A DNA stretch of 64,000 nt from assembly GCA_041660045.1 (NCBI GenBank), contig JBAZXA010000004.1, forward strand, positions 225,643 through 289,642, in the 5' to 3' direction. Below, piece by piece: positions 1-9,185 of this stretch. A model generated the notes under the pieces. It searched no databases. It was not told the origin of the DNA and saw only the letters and a list, made by a program, of their open reading frames with translations. A program made the position numbers and the translations under genes. This DNA comes from WM-3-3 sp041660045. GTDB lineage: Bacteria; Pseudomonadota; Gammaproteobacteria; Methylococcales; Methylomonadaceae. Each line of letters opens with the position of its first letter. Positions within the stretch are counted from its first letter, which is position 1.

Positions 1-1115
1 CGAAAACTAGGCAAATCTAGTTCCTTATGTTCTGATGATGGGTCAGTCACAATAGCCTTTATTGCGTCCGATAAAATATCGGCGGCATTCTCACAATTTA
101 GTGTTTTCTTAAATCTTTCCAAGTCTTGAATCAAAATACTTTTGCTACGAGGACGGGCAAATAATACCCATGTATCCGTAACTTTTAATTCGGCGGTTGC
201 TTTGGGTAATTGCCTGTCATCAGGCGTTGTTTGATTCGCCCAATACACGCCTTTTGAATCAAGATATGTTACAGCTAATTGTAAAAGTGGCTCAAAAGAT
301 GAGCGGTCAAAAGGTGAAAAAGTTTGGGTGGCTTTGGCGATAAATTCTTTATACGCTATATCTAAATCAGGAATACCAAGATTGTCTTCTGCTGCGTAAA
401 TATCATATTCTAATCTGAAATCAACATCGCGCGGTCGTATCTCAATTGCCATATTGCTGTTAAGTTCTATTTCAACAAGGCGTGTAACCAACGGGTAGGT
501 TACATAAACATTCCCCATTTTCCAGACCGCAACACCAGAGCCACAAACCAGTTCTAACTGTGCATCGGTTATAGCCCCCTCTAACTGCTGCTTTAATGTA
601 AATAACTTGGCATATAGACTAATGGTACGCCTGCGTTTCTTTTCCGCAATTGCCCACTCATTCCACTGCTTTTCTATATATAATTTAAGTTGTTTTTCTA
701 CTTCTTCGCATTTTTCAAATTCAGAAAATAGCACCAACTTCTTTGCTGCATCCAAGTCTTTCTTAGAGGCAACCAAATCAGGAATAATAAACTCACCATC
801 AATCAATTTTTGCGATTCTACTGCCGATTTAAGTGAAGGCTCATTGAATGGTGTGTTTGGCAAATCTATCCAAATTTGCAAAAGTTCATTTTGGGGAGCA
901 GGTGCAGGTGATTCATGCAAACGGTCAATGACAAACCATATCTCGTCTTCGTCACCGCCAGAATTTAAGTGGATACCTGGCAAACTTTGCAAAGAATGCT
1001 CAAATTCATGGAAAACGTTATGTTTTGCAACATCAGTAATCGGATTAAGCCTAAGCATTGCAGTTTGTTGTGCAAACTCTATAAGAGACAATAACCTGTC
1101 ATGTTCAACTGCCAT
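1..1115 (-). CDS. Large protein, N-terminal 371 codons, cut by the window edge
   Basis: An uninterrupted minus-strand reading frame runs from an ATG at 1115 to the left edge with no stop. An in-frame TAA at 1131-1133 fixes this as the first possible ATG. The product is acidic and looks soluble, with no signal peptide or membrane span. It starts MAVEHDRLLS; around residues 55-75 it has a DEDEIWFVIDRLHE-like stretch, and near residue 315 a TDTWVLFARPRS stretch. From memory these resemble the N-terminal part of very large bacterial superfamily I (DNA2/NAM7-like) helicases of accessory or defence loci, but the helicase motifs would lie outside the window, so this is a weak inference. The long plus-strand frame at 607-1221 is its antisense shadow. 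The AT-rich composition and adjacent repeats suggest an acquired gene. Confidence 0.7.
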   Translation of the reverse strand, partial: MAVEHDRLLSLIEFAQQTAMLRLNPITDVAKHNVFHEFEHSLQSLPGIHLNSGGDEDEIWFVIDRLHESPAPAPQNELLQIWIDLPNTPFNEPSLKSAVESQKLIDGEFIIPDLVASKKDLDAAKKLVLFSEFEKCEEVEKQLKLYIEKQWNEWAIAEKKRRRTISLYAKLFTLKQQLEGAITDAQLELVCGSGVAVWKMGNVYVTYPLVTRLVEIELNSNMAIEIRPRDVDFRLEYDIYAAEDNLGIPDLDIAYKEFIAKATQTFSPFDRSSFEPLLQLAVTYLDSKGVYWANQTTPDDRQLPKATAELKVTDTWVLFARPRSKSILIQDLERFKKTLNCENAADILSDAIKAIVTDPSSEHKELDLPSF

Positions 1116-1857
1116 AGTAATAAACTTTTTTTATACTTTTTCTAAAGCGTTTTCAATGACGCAACGTATATTCTTGAAGACTTGTTCAAACATGAGACTC
1201 CGAATTGTTATAGTTGTATAGGGCTATCATTAGTATTTTTAGTTAATTAACTATTTCTTCCCATGCTTTGAGATTAAGCGCAAGACTTGTTTATGGGGTT
1301 ATACGCCCAACAAGCAACCGTTTTACCTAACCCACCATATTTTATGGCGGTGAACTTTTGCGGTTCTGGCGGTGTTTGATGTGCGTCTGAATATCGGAGG
1401 CTGAGCCTGTCCGTATCCCTGCCGTTCTATCTAAGCTCAATTCAGGGGCGGCTTCGCCCTCTTTGAACTGGCTATAATAAGTCATTTCTTCATTTCGCTA
1501 TAATCTTGATTGATTCAATACTAATCAAGGGTTCAGACTCGATTGATTAACCCCCATTTGCTCACTCTATCCCATACCATCGGGCATCAACGATTTCTGC
1601 TTGGAAAAGTCCAAGCGAAAATCAAGTTCAAGGCTCCAGTCCTGGCGGATTACTACGCGAACCCGCTTTACAGCGTGAGTCAGTTGACTTTGAACAGAGT
1701 ATCTACATGGCTACCAGCAAACGCTTCACGATACTTCGACCGAAAAATAAATAACACCATTTTTCCGGTAGTGATTTAGTTTGAAATAAATTATTTTTGG
1801 GCAATAAAAAACCTGCCGAAGCGGGTTAATTGGTGTATTTATGATTAAAAATTATGG
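1116..1857. other. Intergenic stretch with one repeat copy
   Basis: No gene is recognised here. It holds the upstream region of the leftmost gene, a short GC-rich hairpin (GGGCG-GCTT-CGCCC, 1446-1459) without a clear T tract, and the first copy of a 242-bp repeat described separately. The 78-codon plus-strand frame in the repeat is conserved in the second copy only because the whole DNA segment is conserved. Confidence 0.5.
1525..1766. repeat. 242-bp dispersed repeat, copy 1
   Basis: This segment matches 2581-2822 over its full length with roughly 15-20 scattered substitutions. It starts with a diverged form of the GGGGTCAGACTCGATTGATT motif (here GGGTTCAG...) and ends with AACACCATTTTTCC. 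A frame is open through both copies on the plus strand (…LLTLSHTIGH…), but there is no ribosome-binding site and I recognise no family. It may be an internally deleted transposon or a MITE-like unit. Confidence 0.75.
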
Positions 1858-2234
1858 TTACTTATTTTTGCTTGAATAAATAAATGCAGATACCATACTT
1901 ACCAATGTTGTTCCTCCGATAATGGAAGCCGCTGCTTCATGGCCTTTACTTGCCAACCAAACTGATCCGACTATTCCTGACAAAGCAACAAAAAGTGCAC
2001 AAACAGTACCTAGAACTCGCTCAAAAAAATATAATTAACGGTGCGGTCAGCCATTTTTCGTCGAAATAATGACTCTAGTTCTGTCTGTTGGAAAACCCAA
2101 TCCACTTTATCTGGTCTTATTTCGTGCAGTCTTTCTATCTGTGCAATTGGAATAATTGGCGAATCACTATCGTGATCATGAACTGTTAACTCATCATTAC
2201 CAGATTTAGCCTTAATTTGCCGTTGTCTGCTCAT
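1858..2234 (-). pseudogene. DUF2335-like small membrane protein with frame break at T7
   Basis: The zero frame runs from ATG 2234 to a TAG at 2010 (74 codons). After a -1 shift at the seven-T run (2023-2029) the frame continues for 54 more codons to a TAA at 1858-1860. The downstream part encodes one or two membrane spans with the pattern GTVCALFVALSG…GHEAAASIIGGTTL…FIYSSK, as in DUF2335 proteins. The upstream part holds the soluble region before it. The sequence at the break reads T-TTT-TTG in the zero frame (2028-2022), a canonical X-XXY-YYZ slippery heptamer. It could therefore be a programmed frameshift, a real mutation or a homopolymer sequencing error. The gene overlaps the small gene upstream by 23 bp. 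Confidence 0.6.
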
Positions 2235-2436
2235 ATTTCTTTATTGCTTTACGCATGTCTTTTGCAACAGCTCTAAAATCATTTTGCATAGCTTTATAAT
2301 CAGCAGTAAAACCCCCAAGTGTGGGGTCTGGGTAATCACGCATTGGAGTTGGAAAAATATTAGATAACCCGATAACAAAGTTTAACAATGGCTTGGTTTT
2401 GTCTTGTTTTCTGATTACAGTTTTCTTTTTTTTCAT
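2212..2436 (-). CDS. Small basic hypothetical protein
   Basis: A 74-codon gene, MKKKKTVIRK…, rich in lysine at its start and with a predicted amphipathic C-terminal helix (around residues 45-70). ATG 2436 is preferred over GTG 2445 because a GGGG ribosome-binding site lies 8 nt upstream of the ATG. It overlaps the start of the DUF2335-like gene by 23 bp, so the two are probably co-translated. I do not recognise the family. A partner role with the membrane protein is an inference from the overlap only. Confidence 0.45.
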   Translation of the reverse strand: MKKKKTVIRKQDKTKPLLNFVIGLSNIFPTPMRDYPDPTLGGFTADYKAMQNDFRAVAKDMRKAIKKYEQTTAN

Positions 2437-2580
2437 CACTAGCACCCCAGGCTATTTTTCCTTTATTGAAATTATACGTGCTAGTTTAACTTAGTGGTGT
2501 GACAAATTGTCGCACTTTAAAAATATTTTAATTTAAATTGGATTTATCTGATGGCAGTTGATCACTTTGGCAGTATAGTA

Positions 2581-2822
2581 TCGAAGGGGTCAGACTCGAT
2601 TGATTACCCCCCTTTGCTCACTCTATCCCATACCATCGGGCATAAAAGATTTCTGCTTGGAAAAATCCAAGCGAGAATCAAGTTCAAGGCTCCAGTCGCG
2701 GCGGATTACTACGCGAATCCGCTTTACAGCGTGAGTCAGTTGACTTTGAACAGAGTATCTACAGGGCTCCCAGCAAACGCTTCACTATACTTCGACCGAA
2801 AAATAAATAACACCATTTTTCC
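2581..2822. repeat. 242-bp dispersed repeat, copy 2
   Basis: Second copy, in the same orientation as 1525-1766. It begins TCGAAGGGGTCAGACTCGAT, the same sequence as one arm of the palindromic element at 59015-59092. Its right end abuts the 3' end of a degraded minus-strand reading frame. Confidence 0.75.
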
Positions 2823-3175
2823 TTCCTATAAGCCTTAGAGTTTCTTTTTCTGCCACTGAAGCATACTCCGGCTTTATTTTTTCTGCCCTATACCACCAAC
2901 CTGATTTTTTACAGTCCTCAGGAAAAATTTTTGCCTTAGCTAATCCTGAAGAAAAACCTATTTAAGAAATTATTCGCTTATAGGGCTTCTCTGAGCCATC
3001 AACTCTCATGCAATTTAGCACATCGAATCCAGCATCAATTCTAAATTCTCTGACTGTTGTTCGCTCAGCGGCAGAAAGCAAATCTAACCCACGCCAATCT
3101 GAACAAGCATGTCTAAATAGAGTAAACAAAAATATGTTCAGTATTACGCCAGAAATTAATGCAACTACATACTAA
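2823..3175 (-). pseudogene. Relic of a small unidentified protein
   Basis: One minus-strand frame can be read for about 115 codons (…HACSDWRGLDLLS…DAGFDVLNCMRV…) but is broken by a TAA at 2962-2964 and has no intact start. A hydrophobic stretch precedes the DWRGLD segment, so it was probably a small secreted or membrane-anchored protein. The family is not recognised. The 3' end runs into repeat copy 2. Confidence 0.35.
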
Positions 3176-3327
3176 TTTTTTTGTTTTGTTCATTTCCTTG
3201 TTCATCAAGATCCGGCTTATTTCGAACTCTGTAGAAATTTAAATACGCTGTGGATACCTTATCCGGTAATGGCAATCAATAGTCTTTAAGACAGTGCAGG
3301 CGTATTTATCCTGTTACCAACATTGCC

Positions 3328-6300
3328 CTATTCCCCTAGCTTGGGTTTCAACTCGCCGTTACTTTTTTCGGGTTTAGCCATGCCAACCAGACCGCGGGCA
3401 AAACTCATCATGTCGTCTATGGCAGTGTAGGCCACGGGAATCACCACTAGGCTCAACGCGGTCGAGGTTAGCAAGCCGCCTATCACTGTAATCGCCATGG
3501 GCGCGCGGAAACTCGGGTCAGCGCCGAAACCCAGAGCGATCGGTAACATGCCGGCAGCCATTGCGATAGTTGTCATCAGGATAGGCTGCACGCGTTTACG
3601 GCAACTGTCGATTACCGCTTCCACCCGGCCCATACCGCGCTCCCGGCGGGCGATCATCGCGTATTCGACCAACAGTATCGAGTTTTTGGTGACAACGCCC
3701 ATCAACATTAACAATCCAATCACGCTGGGCATTGAGAAACTACCACCCGTCATCAGTAAAGCTAAAAAGGCACCGCCTAGCGACAAGGGCAGCGCGCCGA
3801 GTATCGTCACCGGTTGGCTAAAGTTACCGAACAACAGCACCAACACCACGTAAATGCACAACACGCCTATCGCCATAGCCCCGCCGAAACTGCCAAATAA
3901 CTCGTTCATGCGCTGGGCATCGCCAGATTGTATCGTGTGCACGCCAACTGGCAGGTTTTGCATAGTCGGCAATTGCTGGACTTCGGCCAACACATCACCA
4001 ACCACGCGCTCGCCCAACTCAATTTCGAATGTGGTATTGCGCATCCTATCCAAGCGGTCTATCTGCTGTAAGCCGCCAGCCAGGCGAATATCCGCCAAGG
4101 TTGCTAGATTGACGCTACCGTCGCGTCCGGCCACCCGCAATTGGCCGATTTCGTCGAGACTGTGGCGCAAGGATTCAGCCAGCCGGACACGAATCGGTAT
4201 TTGCCGTTGCGGCAGATTTAGCTTGGCCATCACGTTGGAATAGACACCATAACTCGCAACTCTGACCACCTCGGCCAGCGCCTCGACGGTAACGCCCAAT
4301 TCAGCGGCTTTGCTAAAATCTGGCGTAATTTGAATCTCCGGACGTTGTAGGCTAGCGCTTGAGGTAATATTGCCCAGGCCGTGTACTTGCCGCAACTCAA
4401 GTTCAACTGCGTCGGCGGCCCGGCGTAGCGCTTGTGGATCGTCACTGGCCAAGGTCAGTTGCAGTTTCTCACCGTTCCCGCCAGCACCGACAGCAACCCG
4501 GACACCAGGCAGATCAGCCAATTTCCCACGGATGGCCGCTTCGACCGTGGCCTGTTTATAAGGGCGCTCGGTGCGGTCACGCAAGCTCAACGTCAACGTC
4601 GCCTTGCGGACTTCGTAGTTAGTGTTTGCAGCATCTGGGCCACCACCGCCACTACTAGAGACACCTCCCGCCACAAACACTTGTGTAACGTCCGGCAATT
4701 CGCGCAAGCGGCGTTCGGCTTCGGTGGCGATATGGCGGGTTTGCGCCAGGGTACTGCCGGGCGGCAATTCTAACGCTACCTTGGTTTGGCTATTGTCTGC
4801 CGCAGGCACGAAGCCTTTGGGCAACAAAGGCACCAAACTCAGCGAGCCAACTACGAATAATACTACGCCGATGGCAATCACCAAGCGATGTCCCAGACAC
4901 CAGTCCACCACTTTAAGATACGCGCGCATAACTGCATTATCACCCGTGCTACGTTCCGGATGCGGCTTCAGTATATAGGCCGCCATCATAGGCGTCAGCA
5001 AGCGCGCCACCAACAAGGACGCTAATACCGCCGCTGCGGCAGTCATGCCAAATTGCCGAAAGAACTTTCCGGGTATGCCACCCATAAACGCGGTCGGTAG
5101 AAAGACTGCCACCAGCGTGAAGGTGGTGGCGATCACCGCAAAGCCTATCTCGTCGGCAGCATCCATGGCCGCTTGCAACGGTGTCTTACCCATGCGCAAA
5201 TGCCGGACGATGTTTTCGATTTCAACAATGGCATCGTCCACCAAAATACCTACCACTAACGCTAAGGCCAACAGCGAGATGATGTTCAGGCTGAAGCCGA
5301 AATACCACATCGCTGCGAAAGTCGGCAGGATGGATAAGGGTAACGCTACTGCCGCGACTAATGTCGCCCGCCAATCCCGCAAAAACAAAAACACCACGAC
5401 CACGGCCAGCAACGCGCCTTCGTATAGCAAATGCATGGAGCCGGTAAAATTGTCTTCGACCGGCTGGGTAGTGTTGAAGGCCTCGCGGATTTGTACTTGC
5501 GGGTGCTCCGCACTAAATCCGGCCAAGGCGGCGCGCACCGCCGTCGCGACCGTTACTTCGCTGGTTCCTTTGTTACGGATAATGTCGAAACCGATAACCG
5601 GTTGGCCGTCCAAGGTTGCGTAAGTTGTCCGCTCAGCAATAGCATCAGTAACGCTGGCGATTTGATCAAGTTTAATGTGACTGCCATTGGCCAGCGGAAT
5701 GTCCAGTTTGCGCAGTTCGTCAACTTTACCCACACCGCCAAAGGTGCGCACCGCTTGCACGCCGCCGCCAATGTCGCCGCGTCCACCGGAGGCATCCTGT
5801 TCTACTTTCTTCAGTTGTGCCGCCACCTCACTGACCATGGCGCCTAAGCCAGCTATGCGCACCGGATCCAAATCCACATGTGCTTCGCGGTCGACACCGC
5901 CGATACGGCTCACCTTGCCAACGCCAGTTACTGCCAACAAACGTTTGCTGATGTCGTTATCGACAAACCATGACAATTCCTGTTCGTCCATATTCTCGGC
6001 GCTGACAACGTAAGTTAAGATTGCGCCGCCAGCTGTTGTGGTCTTGGACACGATTGGTGCAGCCATGGCCGACGGCAGCTCAGAGCGGGCACCATCCACC
6101 GCATTGCGCACCTGATTTAGCGCTTCTTCGGAATTTTTATCGATATTAAACTCGACCTTAATCGCCACCGAACCATCGGTAATTGTTGTGCGTACATGTT
6201 CAACACCGCCGATAGCCGCGATCTTGTCCTCGATCTTACGCGCCACTTCGGTTTCCAACTGTGCTGGTGCCGCGCCTTCCAATGAGGCCGCAACAGTAAT

Positions 6301-6432
6301 GGTCGGCACTTCGATGTCCGGGAAGTTTTGTTTGCCCAATTGCTTCAAGCTCATGCCGCCCAGTATGGATAACACGGCGAATAATAACAGGCTGGGGACC
6401 GGCTTACGGATGGCCCATGCGGAAAAATTCAT
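3328..6432 (-). CDS. RND family (HAE1-type) efflux permease
   Basis: A 1034-residue inner-membrane proton antiporter that exports hydrophobic or amphiphilic substrates through a tripartite complex. It has the usual length and architecture: TM1 at residues 12-30, a large periplasmic loop, TM2-6 from about 335, a second loop and TM8-12 at the end. The TM4 proton-relay pair is present as D399-D400 in GILVDDAIVE. It is the last gene of an operon with the adaptor (6592-7719), outer-membrane channel and TetR regulator upstream on the same strand. The 159-bp gap before it contains a perfect palindrome. The substrate cannot be read from sequence. Compositionally it is GC-richer than its surroundings. 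Confidence 0.95.
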   Translation of the reverse strand: MNFSAWAIRKPVPSLLLFAVLSILGGMSLKQLGKQNFPDIEVPTITVAASLEGAAPAQLETEVARKIEDKIAAIGGVEHVRTTITDGSVAIKVEFNIDKNSEEALNQVRNAVDGARSELPSAMAAPIVSKTTTAGGAILTYVVSAENMDEQELSWFVDNDISKRLLAVTGVGKVSRIGGVDREAHVDLDPVRIAGLGAMVSEVAAQLKKVEQDASGGRGDIGGGVQAVRTFGGVGKVDELRKLDIPLANGSHIKLDQIASVTDAIAERTTYATLDGQPVIGFDIIRNKGTSEVTVATAVRAALAGFSAEHPQVQIREAFNTTQPVEDNFTGSMHLLYEGALLAVVVVFLFLRDWRATLVAAVALPLSILPTFAAMWYFGFSLNIISLLALALVVGILVDDAIVEIENIVRHLRMGKTPLQAAMDAADEIGFAVIATTFTLVAVFLPTAFMGGIPGKFFRQFGMTAAAAVLASLLVARLLTPMMAAYILKPHPERSTGDNAVMRAYLKVVDWCLGHRLVIAIGVVLFVVGSLSLVPLLPKGFVPAADNSQTKVALELPPGSTLAQTRHIATEAERRLRELPDVTQVFVAGGVSSSGGGGPDAANTNYEVRKATLTLSLRDRTERPYKQATVEAAIRGKLADLPGVRVAVGAGGNGEKLQLTLASDDPQALRRAADAVELELRQVHGLGNITSSASLQRPEIQITPDFSKAAELGVTVEALAEVVRVASYGVYSNVMAKLNLPQRQIPIRVRLAESLRHSLDEIGQLRVAGRDGSVNLATLADIRLAGGLQQIDRLDRMRNTTFEIELGERVVGDVLAEVQQLPTMQNLPVGVHTIQSGDAQRMNELFGSFGGAMAIGVLCIYVVLVLLFGNFSQPVTILGALPLSLGGAFLALLMTGGSFSMPSVIGLLMLMGVVTKNSILLVEYAMIARRERGMGRVEAVIDSCRKRVQPILMTTIAMAAGMLPIALGFGADPSFRAPMAITVIGGLLTSTALSLVVIPVAYTAIDDMMSFARGLVGMAKPEKSNGELKPKLGE

Positions 6433-6486
6433 AATTCTACTCCTATGCCCGAGACCGCATAATACGGTGCTTTAGCGCTGATAAAT

Positions 6487-6507
6487 GGCGATACCACTGG
6501 TATCGCC
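6487..6507. promoter_or_regulatory. Perfect palindrome between adaptor and permease genes
   Basis: Two 10-bp arms, GGCGATACCA and its exact complement, separated by a single base. The 1-nt centre makes a stable RNA hairpin terminator unlikely. A protein-binding site or RNA-processing site that sets the adaptor:permease ratio is possible. A GC-rich imperfect repeat follows at about 6517-6538. Confidence 0.45.
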
Positions 6508-6591
6508 GCTGTAAGGGCCGCCGAGGGCTGCGGCGGATAGTCCGGCACCCACTGGCACCTTACGATGCTGGTTGGATTGCTTCGGCTATGT

Positions 6592-7719
6592 TCAGATTTT
6601 GGGGGTTAGGCTCACACTGTCGCCATCTTTCAAAAAGGCGCCGCCGCTGGCAACCAAGCTGACATCGCCAGCAATGCCTTCGCGGATTTCTACCCAATTG
6701 TCGACACGGCGGCCAGTGACCACGCTACGTTGAATCACCCGCCTGGTGGTATGCTCAGAGGTATCAGATGCGTCGGCAATTTCAAACACATAATCGCGGC
6801 CATCCCGCAACACCAACGCTGTCTGCGGCACGACTAGCGCCACTTGCTTGCCGATGGCGATACTGCCTTGCAAATACATGCCCGGCTTGGCGGCAGCCTT
6901 AGGAATATCAACATAAACCAGCGCGTTGCGGGTGCTGTTGTCCACGGTTGGTGAGGTCATCCGAACACTGCCAGTTACGCTGCCACCTCCCGGCAAGCCC
7001 AACTCAACCGCTAGGCCACTGTGGATAAGCGCAAGCTGCTGGCTATTAACTTCGGCCCGCCACTCAACCCGCCCCTGGCGCATCAGACGGAACAGCTCGG
7101 TACCCGCAGCCACAACATCGCCGAGGCCAGCGCTACGCGACGAAATGACACCATCATCTGGTGCCACAATATGCGTCTGGCTTAAGCGTATCCGTTGGTT
7201 TTCCAACTCAGCTTGTGCTAATGCCAGGTCGGCACGGGCGGTTTGCTCAGCAATCAAATACTCGTCAATTTTCTGCGACGACAAGGCTCCGCTGTCCTGA
7301 ATTTCGCGGGCACGGGCCGCGTCGGCCTTGGCCTTGGCCAAATTAGCCTGGCTTTTGTCGACGTTGGCCTGTTGCTTGTGCAATTCGGCGACGATGGTTT
7401 CATCGGCCAATACCGCTAAATCCTGACCGCGCTTAACCTGGCTACCAACATCAACCAAAACTTGCTTAATGCGTAGGCTACCGATTTCAGCGCCAATTTT
7501 GGCTTCTTGCCAGGCCGCCACCGCGCCGTTAACCTTGATCGTCATCAGCCAATCCTGTTGCGAGGGTGTCAGCGTCTCCACTGCAAGTACGGCCTTAGGC
7601 CTGGCAGCGACCGCCGCCGGTGCCGGTGAGCTTGTTAAAGCCGGTAAAACAATGCTTAAACCGACTAGCGTCAAGCCGACAATCAAAATCGGTAACAAAA
7701 ACCTTAATCTAATCTTCAT
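6592..7719 (-). CDS. RND periplasmic adaptor (membrane fusion protein)
   Basis: A 375-residue HlyD/AcrA-family adaptor that bridges permease and outer-membrane channel. An N-terminal signal anchor (residues 7-29) is followed by a barrel-sandwich half-motif, a coiled-coil hairpin rich in A, Q and E (about residues 110-180), the second half-motif (HIVAPDDGVISS) and a beta-barrel domain. There is no lipobox cysteine, so it is probably anchored by the N-terminal helix. It overlaps the channel gene stop by 4 bp (ATGA), indicating translational coupling. Confidence 0.93.
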   Translation of the reverse strand: MKIRLRFLLPILIVGLTLVGLSIVLPALTSSPAPAAVAARPKAVLAVETLTPSQQDWLMTIKVNGAVAAWQEAKIGAEIGSLRIKQVLVDVGSQVKRGQDLAVLADETIVAELHKQQANVDKSQANLAKAKADAARAREIQDSGALSSQKIDEYLIAEQTARADLALAQAELENQRIRLSQTHIVAPDDGVISSRSAGLGDVVAAGTELFRLMRQGRVEWRAEVNSQQLALIHSGLAVELGLPGGGSVTGSVRMTSPTVDNSTRNALVYVDIPKAAAKPGMYLQGSIAIGKQVALVVPQTALVLRDGRDYVFEIADASDTSEHTTRRVIQRSVVTGRRVDNWVEIREGIAGDVSLVASGGAFLKDGDSVSLTPKI

Positions 7720-9185
7720 AGTTGCTTCTCATGTCCACTATCACCGGCGTTTACCTGCGTGGCCTCGGCGCGCCAACCGCCGCCCAGTGCCTTATACAAC
7801 GCGATCCAGTACTGCACGCGGTTTTGTTGTTGGCTAATGTGGCTGATTTCCTGCGTGATCATCTGGCTGCGCGCATCCTCTAACGACAGCAAACTCAGGC
7901 CACCGGCGCGCCAATTGATCTCAGCCGCCTGAAAATACTGGCGATATTGCCCAGCGCTACGGCCTTCGGCTTTTTCCCGTTGTTCGGCACCGTTCAAATT
8001 CACCAAAGCTTGTTCAACTTCCTTGACCGCAGTCCGTATATCGCTTTGGTAAGTGGCTAACGCGCTGGCGTAACTGGCTTCGGCACTATTGACTTTAGAA
8101 CGCAACTCGCCGCCGTCAAATATCGGTAAGTTAATGGTTGGGCCTATCGACCAAGTGTTACTGCTTAAGTTTATGCCCGTCGTTTCGGTTTTGCGCCTGC
8201 CAATCGAACCGGTCAGGCTAATGCTGGGATAGCGCTTGGCAACCGCATTGCCGATGTCAGCGCTGGCCGCCGCAAGCTTACGCTCGTCAGCGGCCAAGTC
8301 CGGACGCTGGGTTAGCAGGTCGGCAGGCACGCTAGCCACTTGAAATTGCACCGGTGTCGGTATGCCCTTGCCACTAGCCAAAAACGCACGTAACTCGGCT
8401 TCGCCCAAACCGGTCAGTGCCACTAGCGCTTTAACAGTGTTGTCGCATTCGACATGTTGGGCGATTAGGCTGGATTCGCTGGCGTGCAGGCTGGCTTCGG
8501 CCAATACTGCGTCAGCCGGTGACGAAAATCCGGCATGCGCCAGAATACCGGTCAAACGTGCGGTATCCTGTTTTGAACTGATGGCGTTTTGATAGGCGGC
8601 CACCGCCAATTCACAGGCCCGATAACTGACATAGTCGCTGGCCACTTCGGCCGCCAGACTAATTTTTGCATTCTGCCAAGACAATTCAGCCGACCTCACG
8701 CGGGCTTGCTCGGCCTGTTGGTTGAAGGCGTATTTGCCGAATAAATCCAGCTCCCAACTGGCATCCAAACTGCCAGACAAAATTTGGGTAATACCGGTAC
8801 TAAAACCCGTATTGTTAACCCCAGTGGTTTGCGAGTTGGTACCAACAGCGCTGCCACCCTTAGAGCGACTATAGCTAGTTTTACCGGTTAGGCTAGGAAA
8901 GCTGCTAGCATCGGCGCTGCTCAGGCTAGCGCGCGCCGAGGCAATACTCGCTACAGCCTGTTCCAGTGTAGGGTTATCTTTTTCGGCGGCCTGCAGCAAG
9001 CGTGTCAATGGCGGGTCATCAAACTGGCGCCACCAATCGAGAAATGCCGTTGCGCCGCCAACATCCGTGCGCTGGGCTTGCCAATGTGCTGGTGTGTCTA
9101 CGGTCGGCTTAACATAGTCTGGAAACACGCTGCAACCCGCTAATACGCTACTGCCGGTCAGCATTGCCAGGATGACTGCCCTCAT
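7716..9185 (-). CDS. Outer-membrane efflux lipoprotein, OprM/NodT type
   Basis: A 489-residue TolC-superfamily channel protein. The start at 9185 is chosen because it gives a proper lipoprotein signal with lipobox LAGC about 15 residues in, and because this ATG overlaps the regulator's TGA by 4 bp (ATGA). Upstream in-frame starts would bury the signal. Two OEP repeats with long alpha-helical segments follow (…ASARASLSSADAS…, …KVNSAEASYASALATYQ…). It forms the exit duct for the RND pump and is coupled by overlap to both neighbours. Confidence 0.92.
   Translation of the reverse strand: MRAVILAMLTGSSVLAGCSVFPDYVKPTVDTPAHWQAQRTDVGGATAFLDWWRQFDDPPLTRLLQAAEKDNPTLEQAVASIASARASLSSADASSFPSLTGKTSYSRSKGGSAVGTNSQTTGVNNTGFSTGITQILSGSLDASWELDLFGKYAFNQQAEQARVRSAELSWQNAKISLAAEVASDYVSYRACELAVAAYQNAISSKQDTARLTGILAHAGFSSPADAVLAEASLHASESSLIAQHVECDNTVKALVALTGLGEAELRAFLASGKGIPTPVQFQVASVPADLLTQRPDLAADERKLAAASADIGNAVAKRYPSISLTGSIGRRKTETTGINLSSNTWSIGPTINLPIFDGGELRSKVNSAEASYASALATYQSDIRTAVKEVEQALVNLNGAEQREKAEGRSAGQYRQYFQAAEINWRAGGLSLLSLEDARSQMITQEISHISQQQNRVQYWIALYKALGGGWRAEATQVNAGDSGHEKQL

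Noticed and set aside
607..1221. 204-codon plus-strand reading frame
   Set aside because: Antisense to the continuous minus-strand gene 1-1115; low-complexity Ser/Cys/Phe composition, no RBS, no family resemblance.
1543..2838. Two conserved small reading frames (LLTLSHTIGH…)
   Set aside because: Conservation is explained by duplication of the DNA segment; substitutions between copies do not look synonymous-biased and no RBS is present.
3497..6013. Many 60-190-codon plus-strand frames across the RND permease
   Set aside because: GC-rich shadow frames opposite a clearly coding gene; none has a recognisable domain.
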